64,000 nucleotides of DNA from Pseudomonadota bacterium (GCA_027491115.1 JAIXWV010000028.1:51857-115856); one strand, 5' to 3'; shown: positions 10,691 through 21,049, counted from the stretch's first letter. The notes: generated by a model from the letters alone, not told the origin. Numbers and translations are program-made.

Positions 10691-11826
10691 GTCAGTTCCT
10701 TCTGGTAGATCCTCCAGCGCCGGTACAAAGGGGCTCCGAGGTCAGTCCAAGGTTTGTTCATGGGTTCATTGTCTTCGAGGATCCATGAAGCCTCCCCAGC
10801 GAGGTATCCGAAACGGTTGGCCCGTTCGAAGGCTTCGAAGGTGAAGAGTGCGAAGATTCCGGTTCCGCGGAACTCGGGCTTGACCCCGAGAGTGACAATT
10901 CGAACCGTCTTGAGGAGCTTCTTGCCGATAAGAAGTTTGAAAATGCCGGTCGGGAAGAGCTTCCCTGAGGGGATGCGTTTGAACACGTGGTTCATATCCG
11001 GGAGTGCCAGCATGAATCCGGCAGGCTTTCCGTCAACCTCGGCCATGAATGCCATCCGGGGATCGAGGATCATCTTGAGATCTTTTGCAGCGAATTCAAA
11101 TTCCTCACGGGACATCGGGAAGAATCCCCAGTTCTTCTCCCATGCCGAGTTGTAGATCTCAAAACACCTTGCGACCTCACCCTTGAAGTCCTTCATGTTG
11201 AAGTCCCTGAAAGTGACGTTGGAGTTTTCAGAACGGAGTTTCTTGACGTGCTCGATCACGCGCGGAGGGAGACCCGTGTTTTTCTCCTTGGCGATGATGT
11301 AAGCAACGAGGTCCTTTGCCTTGGTGAGTCCATAACGGTCATGGAGTTCCTCGTAGTATTTGGGATTCCAAGTGGTCATCAGGGTCGGGTGCTGGCTTTG
11401 TCCCCGTACCAACAGGCCGCACTCATGATTCGTTGAAGGGTTCATGGGTCCCTGCATGGAGACGAACCCCCTGGCTTTCAACCAGTTTTCGGCAGTTCGG
11501 AACAGGAGATTGGCAACTTCTTGGTCTTCGACACACTCAAAGAATCCGTAGAAGCCGGTTTTGTCCTCATGAAAGCGGTTGTGAGAACGGTTTTCTACCG
11601 CCGCGATCCTGCCTACCGCCTTCCCGTCGCGCTCAGCGATGAACATCGCGATCTGGGCGTTTTTGTAAAAGGGGTTCTTCTCGGTATCCAAGGCCTCGTA
11701 GACCGACATCCGGAGAGGTGGGACCCACTGCGGATATTTCTTCTGGTCGTACAATTTCCAGAGTACATCGATAAACTCGTCGGTACCCTGCTTGCCTTTC
11801 ACTTCACGGATTTGGATCGTACTCAT
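10687..11826 (-). CDS. GNAT-like N-acetyltransferase family protein
   Basis: AMFIAERDGKAVGRIAA and VTLGVKPEFRGTGIFALFTFEAFERA acetyl-CoA-binding-like segments; overlaps the mltA start. Confidence 0.65.
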   Translation of the reverse strand: MSTIQIREVKGKQGTDEFIDVLWKLYDQKKYPQWVPPLRMSVYEALDTEKNPFYKNAQIAMFIAERDGKAVGRIAAVENRSHNRFHEDKTGFYGFFECVEDQEVANLLFRTAENWLKARGFVSMQGPMNPSTNHECGLLVRGQSQHPTLMTTWNPKYYEELHDRYGLTKAKDLVAYIIAKEKNTGLPPRVIEHVKKLRSENSNVTFRDFNMKDFKGEVARCFEIYNSAWEKNWGFFPMSREEFEFAAKDLKMILDPRMAFMAEVDGKPAGFMLALPDMNHVFKRIPSGKLFPTGIFKLLIGKKLLKTVRIVTLGVKPEFRGTGIFALFTFEAFERANRFGYLAGEASWILEDNEPMNKPWTDLGAPLYRRWRIYQKELT

Positions 11827-11888
11827 GATGTGAGGAGCCTACTGAATCCCAGCCTGAAAAGAAACTCCAATGAACCGGATTCCCGGCT

Positions 11889-12794
11889 TCAGCGGATCGG
11901 ATTCGGGGTGTTCGCCCCGGAGACCTGATCGAGATTCACACCAGTCTGCTTGTAGAGGGTTTGGCGGATGTCGAACATGTAGGTTCCGATGTTGTACTGG
12001 ATAGGATCTGGAGTTGCGGCATCGTGAACCCCGACCACTTTGGCTCCATTGGCACCGATCGCAAGGACCGAACTTCCGCTGTTCCCTGGCTCGGTATCAC
12101 ACTGGTATGCCATGCGCGCGGCGCTCGGAGTCTGGTAAGTGATGACAGTATTGCGCTTGAGTGCGCAGTACTGAGACCATTCGAGAGGGCGCCCCTGAGG
12201 ATATCCGAAGATAGTCAACTTGGTGTTGGCAGCAGTTCGGGCAGATTCCGTTGCAATCGCCACTTTTGCTTTGGGTGGGTTGCTGACCTGGAAGATGGCG
12301 AAGTCACGAGCTTCGGTAAGTTCGGCGTAAAGAATCTTGGTACAAGTGCTGGTCGCAGTGACCACCGGCTTCGGACTTCCAGTCGCAGGTGATCCGCGAT
12401 ATCCCCAGTAAACCTTGGTCGTTCCGCACGCTTGGTTCTTCAAGATTTGGCCCATTTCTGCGAAGCAGTGCCCCGCAGTGAGAACGTACCCGTTTCCAAG
12501 GTGAGTGCCTGAGCACGAGCCTGAATTGCCCATGGCGACAATTCCGAATGCATCGAGGTACTGGCGGAGGCCGGCGTCGACGTTCGATCCGTCAACCCGG
12601 ACCGGGGTCAACGAGTTAGGACCGATGATTTTGGAGGCATGATACTCGAACGATCCGGCGGCTGCTTGGGTTGGCGCCTGAAGCGCCTCTACTGTGACCG
12701 GGCTTTGCTGTCCGCAAGCGCTCAGCACCAGCAAGGCAATGCTGGCGAGAGTTGAAGAGCGAGAGAGGGATCGTGAGCGGTTCATGTCTTTCAT
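11889..12794 (-). CDS. Trypsin-like serine protease, predicted lipoprotein
   Basis: LLVLSAC lipobox; LTAGHCF (His), ARDFAIFQV (Asp), CDTEPGNSGSSVL (Ser). Confidence 0.9.
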   Translation of the reverse strand: MKDMNRSRSLSRSSTLASIALLVLSACGQQSPVTVEALQAPTQAAAGSFEYHASKIIGPNSLTPVRVDGSNVDAGLRQYLDAFGIVAMGNSGSCSGTHLGNGYVLTAGHCFAEMGQILKNQACGTTKVYWGYRGSPATGSPKPVVTATSTCTKILYAELTEARDFAIFQVSNPPKAKVAIATESARTAANTKLTIFGYPQGRPLEWSQYCALKRNTVITYQTPSAARMAYQCDTEPGNSGSSVLAIGANGAKVVGVHDAATPDPIQYNIGTYMFDIRQTLYKQTGVNLDQVSGANTPNPIR

Positions 12795-13019
12795 GAGTCA
12801 TTCCTTCTCCCGGACCGTTCTTGATCCGGAGTGGCGCTACTAAACACTAAAAGGAATCAGTTTAGAAGATAATTTGTGATTATTTTAATTAATCAAGTCA
12901 AACAATTGAGTAACAGCCCGCGTGATGAGTGGTCCGGGCTGGGTCTCGTTGCGTAAAAGTCCTGTGATTTCAATTTATTGACTCTTGAATGCCTGGGGGT
13001 GTCCCTCAACAATGAGGGA

Positions 13020-14576
13020 ATGAAAATCCTTTTTGGGCTGTTGATCGCGGTGGGTTCGGGATGGGCTTGGGGACAAGCCGGGGCGGCGCCAGCTCCCGAC
13101 CACCGATTGGGTGTGGTGTTGGTGGTCGATCAGTTCCGTTCGGATTATTTGCTTCGGTTCCGTCGGGACTTTAAATCCCCTTCGGAGTCGGGCTATCGGA
13201 TGCTCATGGAGAGGGGGGCCTACTTTCCGCTCTCGGACCACGGACTGCTTCAGAACATGACCGGTCCCGGCCATGCCGTGATCCTATCCGGTTCGTATCC
13301 CTACAGGAATCAAATTTCGACCAACATCTGGTTCGATCGGGAAAAGAAAAAGACCCAGTACTGCGTGGCGGACGAGGCCTACCCTCTGGTCGGATCGGGA
13401 GGAGAAATGCCCGCGGCCCGTGGTGGGGTCTCTCCGCGCTCGATGAATGCCGACACTGTCGGAGATGAACTCAAGAACGCCGATCGGCCCTCCAGGGTGG
13501 TGAGCGTTGCGCTGAAAGACCGCGCCGCGGTTTTGATGGGAGGAAAGCGGGCGGATCACGCGATCTGGTTTGACGACCGAAATTGCCAATGGGTGACGAG
13601 CACCTTCTACGAGAAGGTGCTTCCCGGATTTGCGCTCGATCAAAATCAAAAGATCGCCCGTGAAAAATCAAAACGCATTTCCTGGGGACCTTTCCAGGAT
13701 GTCTCGTGGTGTTCCAAAGAAGGGCTCCAAACCCCTTTCGCCATGGAGAAGACTTTTGACCTTGCGTTAGCTGCTGTCGACGAGATGAAGTTGGGACAGG
13801 GAAAAGACACGGATCTTCTTTTGGTGAGTCTCTCGAGTCACGATTACTACGGGCATCACCACGGACCGAACGATCCCCACATGAAGCAAATGGTTCTCGA
13901 TGAAGACCGCCTGGTGTCCGAATTCTTGAAGAAACTGGCCAAGAAAGTTCCGGGTGGATTGCGAGACACCTGGATCGTGCTGACGGGCGATCACGGGATT
14001 CCCCCGAGTGAGCTCCCTCAAGACCGTATTCCGTCCGAAAACATTCCCGTCGAGAAACTCCCCAAATTGGTGGAGGAGGAGATGGAGAAGAAGTTCGGCA
14101 AGCCGAGGTCTGGCAAGTGGGTGGATTCGGTGGTCGAGTTTCAGGTGTACTTCAATTCCGATGCTTTGCGTGATGCATCTTTGAGGCCCCAGGATGCGCT
14201 GAAGTCGGTCCGCGACCGTTTGCTTCGTGAGCCGTATATCGACCAGGTGTGGGCGAGGGATGAGATCTTGTACGAACGCAAAATTCCGGCAGGGGAGTAC
14301 GGTAAGGTGGCGGATCGCACGCTGAGTCGAAATAGCGGTGATTGGATCGTTGTTCTGAAACCCTTCTATTTCAGCGACTCCTACCGGATCACCCACATGA
14401 CGCACTACTCATACGATCGCTATGTTCCACTGCTCTTTTTCGGCAAGGGATTTAAGCCAGGGACCTACCGTCAAATCGTGAACATGGTGGACATCGCCCC
14501 CACGCTTTCGAGTCTGCTGGGGGTTCTGCCTCCGGCCCAATCAGAAGGTCGGGTGCTGACTGAAGTGTTGCGGTAA
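13020..14576 (+). CDS. PafA-like alkaline phosphatase / type I phosphodiesterase family protein
   Basis: Signal peptide; NMTGPGHAVILSGSYP nucleophile region, ALKDRAA, GDHGIPPSE metal site, HHHGPNDP. Confidence 0.85.
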   Translation: MKILFGLLIAVGSGWAWGQAGAAPAPDHRLGVVLVVDQFRSDYLLRFRRDFKSPSESGYRMLMERGAYFPLSDHGLLQNMTGPGHAVILSGSYPYRNQISTNIWFDREKKKTQYCVADEAYPLVGSGGEMPAARGGVSPRSMNADTVGDELKNADRPSRVVSVALKDRAAVLMGGKRADHAIWFDDRNCQWVTSTFYEKVLPGFALDQNQKIAREKSKRISWGPFQDVSWCSKEGLQTPFAMEKTFDLALAAVDEMKLGQGKDTDLLLVSLSSHDYYGHHHGPNDPHMKQMVLDEDRLVSEFLKKLAKKVPGGLRDTWIVLTGDHGIPPSELPQDRIPSENIPVEKLPKLVEEEMEKKFGKPRSGKWVDSVVEFQVYFNSDALRDASLRPQDALKSVRDRLLREPYIDQVWARDEILYERKIPAGEYGKVADRTLSRNSGDWIVVLKPFYFSDSYRITHMTHYSYDRYVPLLFFGKGFKPGTYRQIVNMVDIAPTLSSLLGVLPPAQSEGRVLTEVLR

Positions 14577-14605
14577 TTCCTTAAAAATATGAGACTCTAA
14601 AGACT

Positions 14606-16588
14606 ATGAAACGCTCCATGCTTGTCCTGTCCCTCTTCGGATTCTATTCACTCCAGGCGGGTGCCCAGACCCTGCACTGCCAACAGGTGCCTTCCCTCAT
14701 CAACGTGTTCATGAGCAATCACATCTCGGTGAACCAGCTGACTCCCGAGTTGAAGGGCCGGACCGTGAGTCTCTTCCTCAAGTTCATGGATCCGAACAAG
14801 CAGATGTTCTACCGCAAGGACGCCGAGCGGATGAAAGCCCAGCTCGAATCGCTTTTCGACACGATGAAAAGCGGAAACTGCGCTGCATTGAACGAGATGA
14901 GTTCTGTGATCGTGGAGCGCTCGACTGAGAATCTCAAGATCGCCACCGAGAAGCTCTCGAAGGATTTCGCGCTGAAGTCCGAGCTCAAATACCAGACCGA
15001 CACGAAGAAGCGCGACTATCCCGCCGATCTCAATGAAAAGCGTGCTCTACTCGAGGCCGCGATTCACACCCAGGTGGCCACCATCATGGCCGGCGAAGTG
15101 AAGCTCGACAAAGCCAAGGAGCAGCTCGTGAAACGTTACGAGCTGGCCTTGAAGCGTGCAAAAGAGCTCACGCTCGGAAAGATGATCAACACGTTTGCGG
15201 AAGCATTTGCTCACGCGCTCGATCCGCATTCTGATTATCTCTCACCCGAGCAGCTCGATGAATTCCGAATCAACATGGGACTCTCACTCGAGGGAATCGG
15301 AGTGTCGCTCAGTTCTGATGACGGCTATACGATTGTCCAAGAGATCATCCCTGGCGGAAGCGCCGATCGTGCCAATGCTCTCCAGCCCAAAGATAAGATC
15401 ATGTCTGTGGCCCAGGAAGGTAAAGAGCCCGTCAACATCATGGACATGGATCTTTCTGACGTGGTCAAAATGATCCGCGGAAAAAAAGGAACCAAGGTGA
15501 AACTCACCATCGTTCGGATGAAGGGTGGTAAGAGCTCCACTTTCGATGTGACTCTGGTCCGGGACAAGGTCGACATGCGTGATCAAGCGGCCAAGGTTGA
15601 ATATCAAACCCGGAAGTCCGGTGGAAAAACCTTTCAGATTGCTGTGATCGATCTGCCTTCTTTCTACGGCGGATCGGACCGGAATTCCCGAGACTGCTAT
15701 GACGACATCAAGAAGATCGTGGAAGATGCGGTTCGAAAAAAAGTCGACGGGATCGTCCTCGACCTGTCAAGGAACGGCGGAGGCTTGCTCCAGGATGCGG
15801 TCAGGATCGCCGGACTCTTCATCAAACGTGGAGGAGTAGTTGCCACACAGGATGGGAAAAAGAATCGAGAGATTCTGGCGGACGAGGATGCCCGAGTCGT
15901 ATTCAACGGGCCACTGCTGATCTTGACCTCGCGTGACAGCGCTTCGGCCTCCGAAATTCTCGCGGGCGCCATGAAGGATTACCGTCGTGCGCTCATCGTT
16001 GGAGGCGATCACACCTACGGCAAGGGGTCGGTCCAGATCCTAAACCAGCTCCCCTTCAATCTCGGGGCGATGAAGCTGACCACCCAGATGTTCTATTTGC
16101 CAGGTGGTGTTTCCACCCAGTTCGTCGGCGTGAGCTCGGACATCTCGATGCCCGGTTACGAGGATACGGACGACCGTGGCGAACAGTTCATGGATTACGC
16201 ACTTCCTCCTTCTCGGACCGAGCCATTCACTGCGCATGATGCAGCAAACAGCAAGGATCCGAAAGAGCAGTGGGCTCCGATTGACGAGGGGCTTGTCAAA
16301 TACTTGAAGGAGCGTTCCACCAAGCGTGTCGCCGAGAATTCCGAATTCGCCGATATCCGGAAGGATCTCGAGGAAGCCAAGAAAAATGAAGGTTGGGTCA
16401 AAGTCGGTGAGATCATGAACCGCATGAATAAGGACAAGAACAAGCGCAAAGAAAAGAAGGACCTTGCTTCTACAGCCAAAGGGCGTCGTGCTTTGTGGTT
16501 GAAGGAACCGCATGTTCAAGAGTCCGTTCAAATCATGTCGGACTGGCTCGATCGCGGTGCCTCCGGAGTTCCGGTCGGAGCAAAGTGA
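14606..16588 (+). CDS. C-terminal processing (tail-specific) peptidase, S41 family, Prc-like
   Basis: PDZ domain, catalytic SASASEILAGAMKDYRRALIVGGDHTYGKGSVQ; Prc-like N-terminal helical domain. Confidence 0.93.
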   Translation: MKRSMLVLSLFGFYSLQAGAQTLHCQQVPSLINVFMSNHISVNQLTPELKGRTVSLFLKFMDPNKQMFYRKDAERMKAQLESLFDTMKSGNCAALNEMSSVIVERSTENLKIATEKLSKDFALKSELKYQTDTKKRDYPADLNEKRALLEAAIHTQVATIMAGEVKLDKAKEQLVKRYELALKRAKELTLGKMINTFAEAFAHALDPHSDYLSPEQLDEFRINMGLSLEGIGVSLSSDDGYTIVQEIIPGGSADRANALQPKDKIMSVAQEGKEPVNIMDMDLSDVVKMIRGKKGTKVKLTIVRMKGGKSSTFDVTLVRDKVDMRDQAAKVEYQTRKSGGKTFQIAVIDLPSFYGGSDRNSRDCYDDIKKIVEDAVRKKVDGIVLDLSRNGGGLLQDAVRIAGLFIKRGGVVATQDGKKNREILADEDARVVFNGPLLILTSRDSASASEILAGAMKDYRRALIVGGDHTYGKGSVQILNQLPFNLGAMKLTTQMFYLPGGVSTQFVGVSSDISMPGYEDTDDRGEQFMDYALPPSRTEPFTAHDAANSKDPKEQWAPIDEGLVKYLKERSTKRVAENSEFADIRKDLEEAKKNEGWVKVGEIMNRMNKDKNKRKEKKDLASTAKGRRALWLKEPHVQESVQIMSDWLDRGASGVPVGAK

Positions 16589-16600
16589 AGTTGAACGACT

Positions 16601-17065
16601 TCAATTCGCGGGAAAAACGATAGCTGGCTCGGCTGTGCCGGGTTTCACATTGAGTGGTGTGGTGCCGGTTGGTGCTTTACCGGAAGATGGCTTGGTTGCA
16701 GCCGGGACAGTGGGCACCTTGGCTTGTGGATCGTTAGTGTCGGAGTCGTTCGCATCCGGGTTGGTCACTTTCGGTGCCTTGGCCCGAGCTTCCGGGGACT
16801 CTTCTTGGTCGCCGTCGTCCCCCTCTTCTTTTTCGCTTGGCTTGGTGGTCGCAGGCGCGGCTCCCGGTTTTCCTATCAGCTTGCCTTCTTCGCCAGCATC
16901 CGTCCGGTCCGCCTGTTCTTTTTCCGTAGCGATCTTCGAAAGCTTGGATATCCGGTTCTTTAAGTAGCTTTCGGGAGTCCCTTTCGCGTAGGACGCTTCA
17001 GAAAGCAGGACGCAAAAAATAATTAAACAAGAACAATTGAAAAGTGTGTTTCGAGTGACGCACAT
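16601..17065 (-). CDS. Hypothetical exported, low-complexity (Pro/Ala/Thr/Glu-rich) protein
   Basis: Hydrophobic N-terminal segment (LIIFCVLLSEASYA) followed by disordered composition; convergent with the prc-like gene. Confidence 0.5.
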   Translation of the reverse strand: MCVTRNTLFNCSCLIIFCVLLSEASYAKGTPESYLKNRISKLSKIATEKEQADRTDAGEEGKLIGKPGAAPATTKPSEKEEGDDGDQEESPEARAKAPKVTNPDANDSDTNDPQAKVPTVPAATKPSSGKAPTGTTPLNVKPGTAEPAIVFPAN

Positions 17066-17113
17066 GTTGATCAGTGTACCATTGCGCGTTATTCTTCAGG
17101 AAGGGGTGATTCT

Positions 17114-18517
17114 ATGATGATTCGGTTCGGGGGAATCGGGTGTTGGTTGGGGGCGGTATTCTTATTGAGTCTACAAAGTGCCCAGGGCAGTGAGGACGCT
17201 TTGAAGGTGGCCTGTATCGGGGCCGACGGGCAAATCAAGAATGCGACTCAAGAAGAAGCTTGTAAGGCCATTCTTCCCAAGTGTGCGGAAGTGATTTCAA
17301 AAAATTCGAAAGAAGCCCGGCGGATGTTGTCCATGAAAATCATGGGATATTACAAGGGCATGGATCTAGACCTCGAACGCTCCTCGAAGGGCAACTTGGT
17401 TGGAGCTCAGCTCAACATTCCCGTGTGCAGTTTGGTGGGACATGACCTGTCCAAACCGGATCATGAATACAGCAAGCAATTGGTCGGTTCCAAGGCCAAC
17501 TGTGGTGCACCGCCTCGGATGAACGGAAAGAAGGGATCAAAACGTCTTTATGTTGCATATGAGGGAGATCGCGGATTGGCCTGGTCCTCTTGGATGATGG
17601 GAGCCTACCCATGGGGGATTCGTTCCGCGGCCTATGATGTGTTGCACGAATTGAAGCCCGACCTTTCCAATCTCGACGCCTTGATCAAATCGGAGCCAAT
17701 GATGAATGCCAAGGCGGAGCTCGCATTCTCACAAGCTGGGGCTAGGAAGTTCTTCTTCGGTCTCTCTGAAGAGGCGAAGGCAGTGTGCAACTCCGGTGCG
17801 ACCGACGTCGTCAAGCGGTGTTTGGAAGGTGGGTTTTCAGTGACGGATCCTGCGATCCGGGTGTGCACCCTGTATCGGGCGCAATTGTCTTTTGGAGAAG
17901 CCGCTTTGTCCAATCTTTTGGTGGGAGAGATCATGGCCAGGGCCCAGGACCGACACGACGAATTGTTCGGCAGTGTGATTCAGAATGAGACCCGCCCGGA
18001 ATCGTCGACCCAGGGAATGATGAACCAGCTCATGTATGCCTGTAACCGGAGAACCGGGGACCTGGATGTCTTTCTGGGGGGGGCCGGATGCGGTGGTAGC
18101 CGTAGGCGCAAGTTGGCGACCGTTGCATCCTGCCTGAACAATGGTAACCGTCACTACACAAACAAGGGATGGGAAGTGAATGAGGGCAGCAACCCCACAT
18201 GGGTGTTCCCGCTCGGACGTTGCCCGAGAAATGGCAGCCGTAGGGCTCAATTCGACCTGCGTTCCGGACAGATCGAAACCAACATCGATTATCGGATTGG
18301 AGGGGGTCTGAACTCTTTCGTGAAAACCTCGGTACCTCCGGTCTCTCCGGGTGGGGGAGGAGGGAGCCTGACCCGACACAAGGGTTTTGCAGGTGGAATC
18401 GAATTCCTGATTCGCAGGGTGCTTTGCGGTGCAGCTGGGAATCAGCAAAGCACTCCCCGTTGTGATATCTCCGAGGAGACTGGGATTCCAAGCAAACCTT
18501 CGGACATGAGTTGGTGA
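17114..18517 (+). CDS. Hypothetical exported Cys-containing protein
   Basis: Signal peptide; multiple Cys; start of a two-gene pair, next ORF overlaps its 3' end. Confidence 0.65.
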   Translation: MMIRFGGIGCWLGAVFLLSLQSAQGSEDALKVACIGADGQIKNATQEEACKAILPKCAEVISKNSKEARRMLSMKIMGYYKGMDLDLERSSKGNLVGAQLNIPVCSLVGHDLSKPDHEYSKQLVGSKANCGAPPRMNGKKGSKRLYVAYEGDRGLAWSSWMMGAYPWGIRSAAYDVLHELKPDLSNLDALIKSEPMMNAKAELAFSQAGARKFFFGLSEEAKAVCNSGATDVVKRCLEGGFSVTDPAIRVCTLYRAQLSFGEAALSNLLVGEIMARAQDRHDELFGSVIQNETRPESSTQGMMNQLMYACNRRTGDLDVFLGGAGCGGSRRRKLATVASCLNNGNRHYTNKGWEVNEGSNPTWVFPLGRCPRNGSRRAQFDLRSGQIETNIDYRIGGGLNSFVKTSVPPVSPGGGGGSLTRHKGFAGGIEFLIRRVLCGAAGNQQSTPRCDISEETGIPSKPSDMSW

Positions 18518-18531
18518 GGAGGAGACGAGCA

Positions 18532-19395
18532 ATGAAGTACTTCATGTTGTTGTGGGTCGGGCTGTTTCCTTCATGGGCTTTCGGAAAGAAAGTGGGGTTG
18601 GAGATCCACTACGCGTGCGTGGGTCTGGACGGGATTCCCATTTCAGAGGGGACATCCCTAGCGTCCCAATGTTGCTCAGGAGGGCGTTTGGTTACAAACC
18701 CTCCACCTGCTTGCAAGGCTGGTTTTGGAAGCATCATTTCGGGGGCAGGTGGGGGAGTTGCCAACTTTGTGAATCAAGGAATCCAGGAATTGGGACAGGT
18801 GGCGGACTTCAGTGGGACCACAGCCAATTATGACAACCCTCAGAATGTGGTTCCGGTGGCCGATGCTCAGGCCATGGTGGCCGAAAGCGGAGGACGGTCT
18901 GGAAAGAGGTCGGGAGGAGGCTCTGGTATCTCTTCCGGGGCAGGCGGGGAGTCAGAAGGAAGCGCTCGTGGTTCAGGCGGAGCAGGTGGTGCTGGCGGTG
19001 GAGCCATGGCAGGAGGCGGCCTCGGAACTCCCGGCAATACAAAACGACTGAAGGAAGCAGGCGAAGAGGAGGCAGTACTCGAGGCTGGGAAGTACAAGAG
19101 CGCTGCCGGTCATGATGGTAAAGGCGGAAAAGAAAGCGCCAATTCGCTCGATTTCTTTGGTCGACGCGATTCCGGTGGTGCAAAGACGGGCGGATCCGGT
19201 CAGGGGACACTTCGCTTCGGGGAGTCTCAGGGATCCGGCAATGTTGAAAATGCAGCTCCGCGTTCGGAGGACGATCGGGATTATCTGTCCCGGATCAATC
19301 CAGGAGAAAGCATCTTCAAGGTCGTTTCGAAGCGTTATGTGAAGGAAACGGTAAAGAAGAGCGTGGCCGACGTTGAAAAGTTGCCCTCCGAGTGA
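18532..19395 (+). CDS. Hypothetical exported Gly/Ser-rich protein
   Basis: Signal peptide (MKYFMLLWVGLFPSWAFG); long GGSG-type region; C-terminal DYLSRINPGESIFKVVSKRYVKE block. Confidence 0.65.
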   Translation: MKYFMLLWVGLFPSWAFGKKVGLEIHYACVGLDGIPISEGTSLASQCCSGGRLVTNPPPACKAGFGSIISGAGGGVANFVNQGIQELGQVADFSGTTANYDNPQNVVPVADAQAMVAESGGRSGKRSGGGSGISSGAGGESEGSARGSGGAGGAGGGAMAGGGLGTPGNTKRLKEAGEEEAVLEAGKYKSAAGHDGKGGKESANSLDFFGRRDSGGAKTGGSGQGTLRFGESQGSGNVENAAPRSEDDRDYLSRINPGESIFKVVSKRYVKETVKKSVADVEKLPSE

Positions 19396-19407
19396 TTTAG
19401 TGGGGGC

Positions 19408-20637
19408 ATGAAGCCTGCTTCGACCCGTGTTTCTTTGTTGAATGCCGCCGTGGTGGTGGCGGCCCTTGGCTACTTTGTAGATATTTATGATCTCCTTTTG
19501 TTTAGCATCGTGCGGGTCGAGAGCCTCAAATCCTTGGGGTTCGCCGGTCGGGAAATGGAAGTGGGAGCTCATCTACACAATATCCAGATGACCGGCTTGA
19601 TGCTCGGAGGAATCCTTTGGGGTGTACTCGGAGATAAAAAAGGGCGACTCTCGGTCTTATTCGGATCCATTTTCCTGTATTCGATTGCGAACCTTCTGAA
19701 CGGCTACGCCGACACATTCACGGAGTACGCCTTTTGTCGGTTCTTCGCGGGCTTGGGGCTCGCCGGGGAATTGGGGGCTGGAATCACGCTCGTGGCAGAA
19801 ACCCTCCCGCCTCATTTACGGGGCTACGGAACCATGATCGTCGCGACGGTCGGTGTTTCGGGTGCGGTGGTTGGGGGTTGGGTGGCCCAGGTGTTCGATT
19901 GGCGCACATCCTTCAAGATCGGTGGAGTGCTCGGGTTTTTGTTGCTGGTCCTTCGGATCGGCGTGTCCGAGTCCGGGATTTTCCAGCACATCAAGGGATC
20001 GGCGGTCAGGCGTGGAAGTTTTTTCAGTCTGTTCAACCATCTCGACCGGTTCCGCCGATTCGGCCTGACCATTCTGATGGGGGTCCCCATTTGGCTCACC
20101 ATCGGGATCCTGGTCAACTACGCTCCTGAGTTTGCCATCCAATGGGGAGTCACAGGAACGGTGAGCACCGCCAAGGCCGTGATGGCTTGCTATGCCGGAT
20201 TCGTGGTCGGGGATTTCCTCTTCGGAGTCCTCAGTCAGTGGATGAAGAGCAGGAATCGGGCAGTGCTGATAGCACTCGTGTTGAACTCGATCGCTTCACT
20301 CTATTACCTGTTGGCAATGGAGGGCGCGAGTCCCGAGAAAGTGTACTGGATGTGCGGCATCCTTGGGACGACAGGTGGATATTGGGCGGTGGTTTGCACC
20401 ATCGCTGCCGAACAGTTCGGAACCAATCTTAGGGCAACCGTCGCGACAGCCGTTCCCAACTTCATTCGATTTGCATTGGTTCCGATGAATCTGTCCCTGT
20501 TGGCCTTGAAGCCCTCCTTCGGGATCGTGCGGTCTGCCCTGTTCGTCGGGGCCGTCGTGGTCATTGTCGCACTGCTGTCTTTGAGAGGACTGAAGGACTC
20601 ATACGGGAAGGATCTCGATTTTGTCGAACCGATCTAG
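19408..20637 (+). CDS. MFS transporter (metabolite:proton symporter-like)
   Basis: 12-TM-like pattern; GDKKGRLSVLFGS MFS signature, AGLGLAGELGAGITLVAE. Confidence 0.88.
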   Translation: MKPASTRVSLLNAAVVVAALGYFVDIYDLLLFSIVRVESLKSLGFAGREMEVGAHLHNIQMTGLMLGGILWGVLGDKKGRLSVLFGSIFLYSIANLLNGYADTFTEYAFCRFFAGLGLAGELGAGITLVAETLPPHLRGYGTMIVATVGVSGAVVGGWVAQVFDWRTSFKIGGVLGFLLLVLRIGVSESGIFQHIKGSAVRRGSFFSLFNHLDRFRRFGLTILMGVPIWLTIGILVNYAPEFAIQWGVTGTVSTAKAVMACYAGFVVGDFLFGVLSQWMKSRNRAVLIALVLNSIASLYYLLAMEGASPEKVYWMCGILGTTGGYWAVVCTIAAEQFGTNLRATVATAVPNFIRFALVPMNLSLLALKPSFGIVRSALFVGAVVVIVALLSLRGLKDSYGKDLDFVEPI

Positions 20638-21049
20638 AAAAGCGCAGGTCTGGATTGCCCGAAAAGGCCCCTCCGGAGTGAGTGTTCTGCTGTTCCGGGT
20701 CCGGGAAGAGCGGGGTGGGGGCTGGCATCCTGTCACCGGTGGAGTGGATCCCGAGGAGACTTTTCTCGAGGGGGCCAAGCGCGAGCTCGCTGAAGAGACC
20801 GGATTCGATCCGAAACGTGGAGTCTGGTTCGACCTCGAACTCGAACTGAAGTTCGAAAGCAGGTTCGGACCAGCAAAGGAGCGGGCGTTCGGGTTTCGAT
20901 TGGAAGCGCCCGGAGCGGAGCCGGTGCTCGATCCAGGAGAGCATTTGGAAAGCCGCTGGGAATCGATTGATCAGGCGCTTGTGATGGTGGCTTTTGAATT
21001 TCAACGGGATGCGCTCCGGCGTTTTTCGTGTTACCTTGGGGAGTCATGA
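20621..21049 (+). CDS. NUDIX hydrolase
   Basis: Nudix box GGVDPEETFLEGAKRELAEETGF; TTG start overlapping the MFS gene. Confidence 0.88.
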   Translation: MSNRSRKAQVWIARKGPSGVSVLLFRVREERGGGWHPVTGGVDPEETFLEGAKRELAEETGFDPKRGVWFDLELELKFESRFGPAKERAFGFRLEAPGAEPVLDPGEHLESRWESIDQALVMVAFEFQRDALRRFSCYLGES

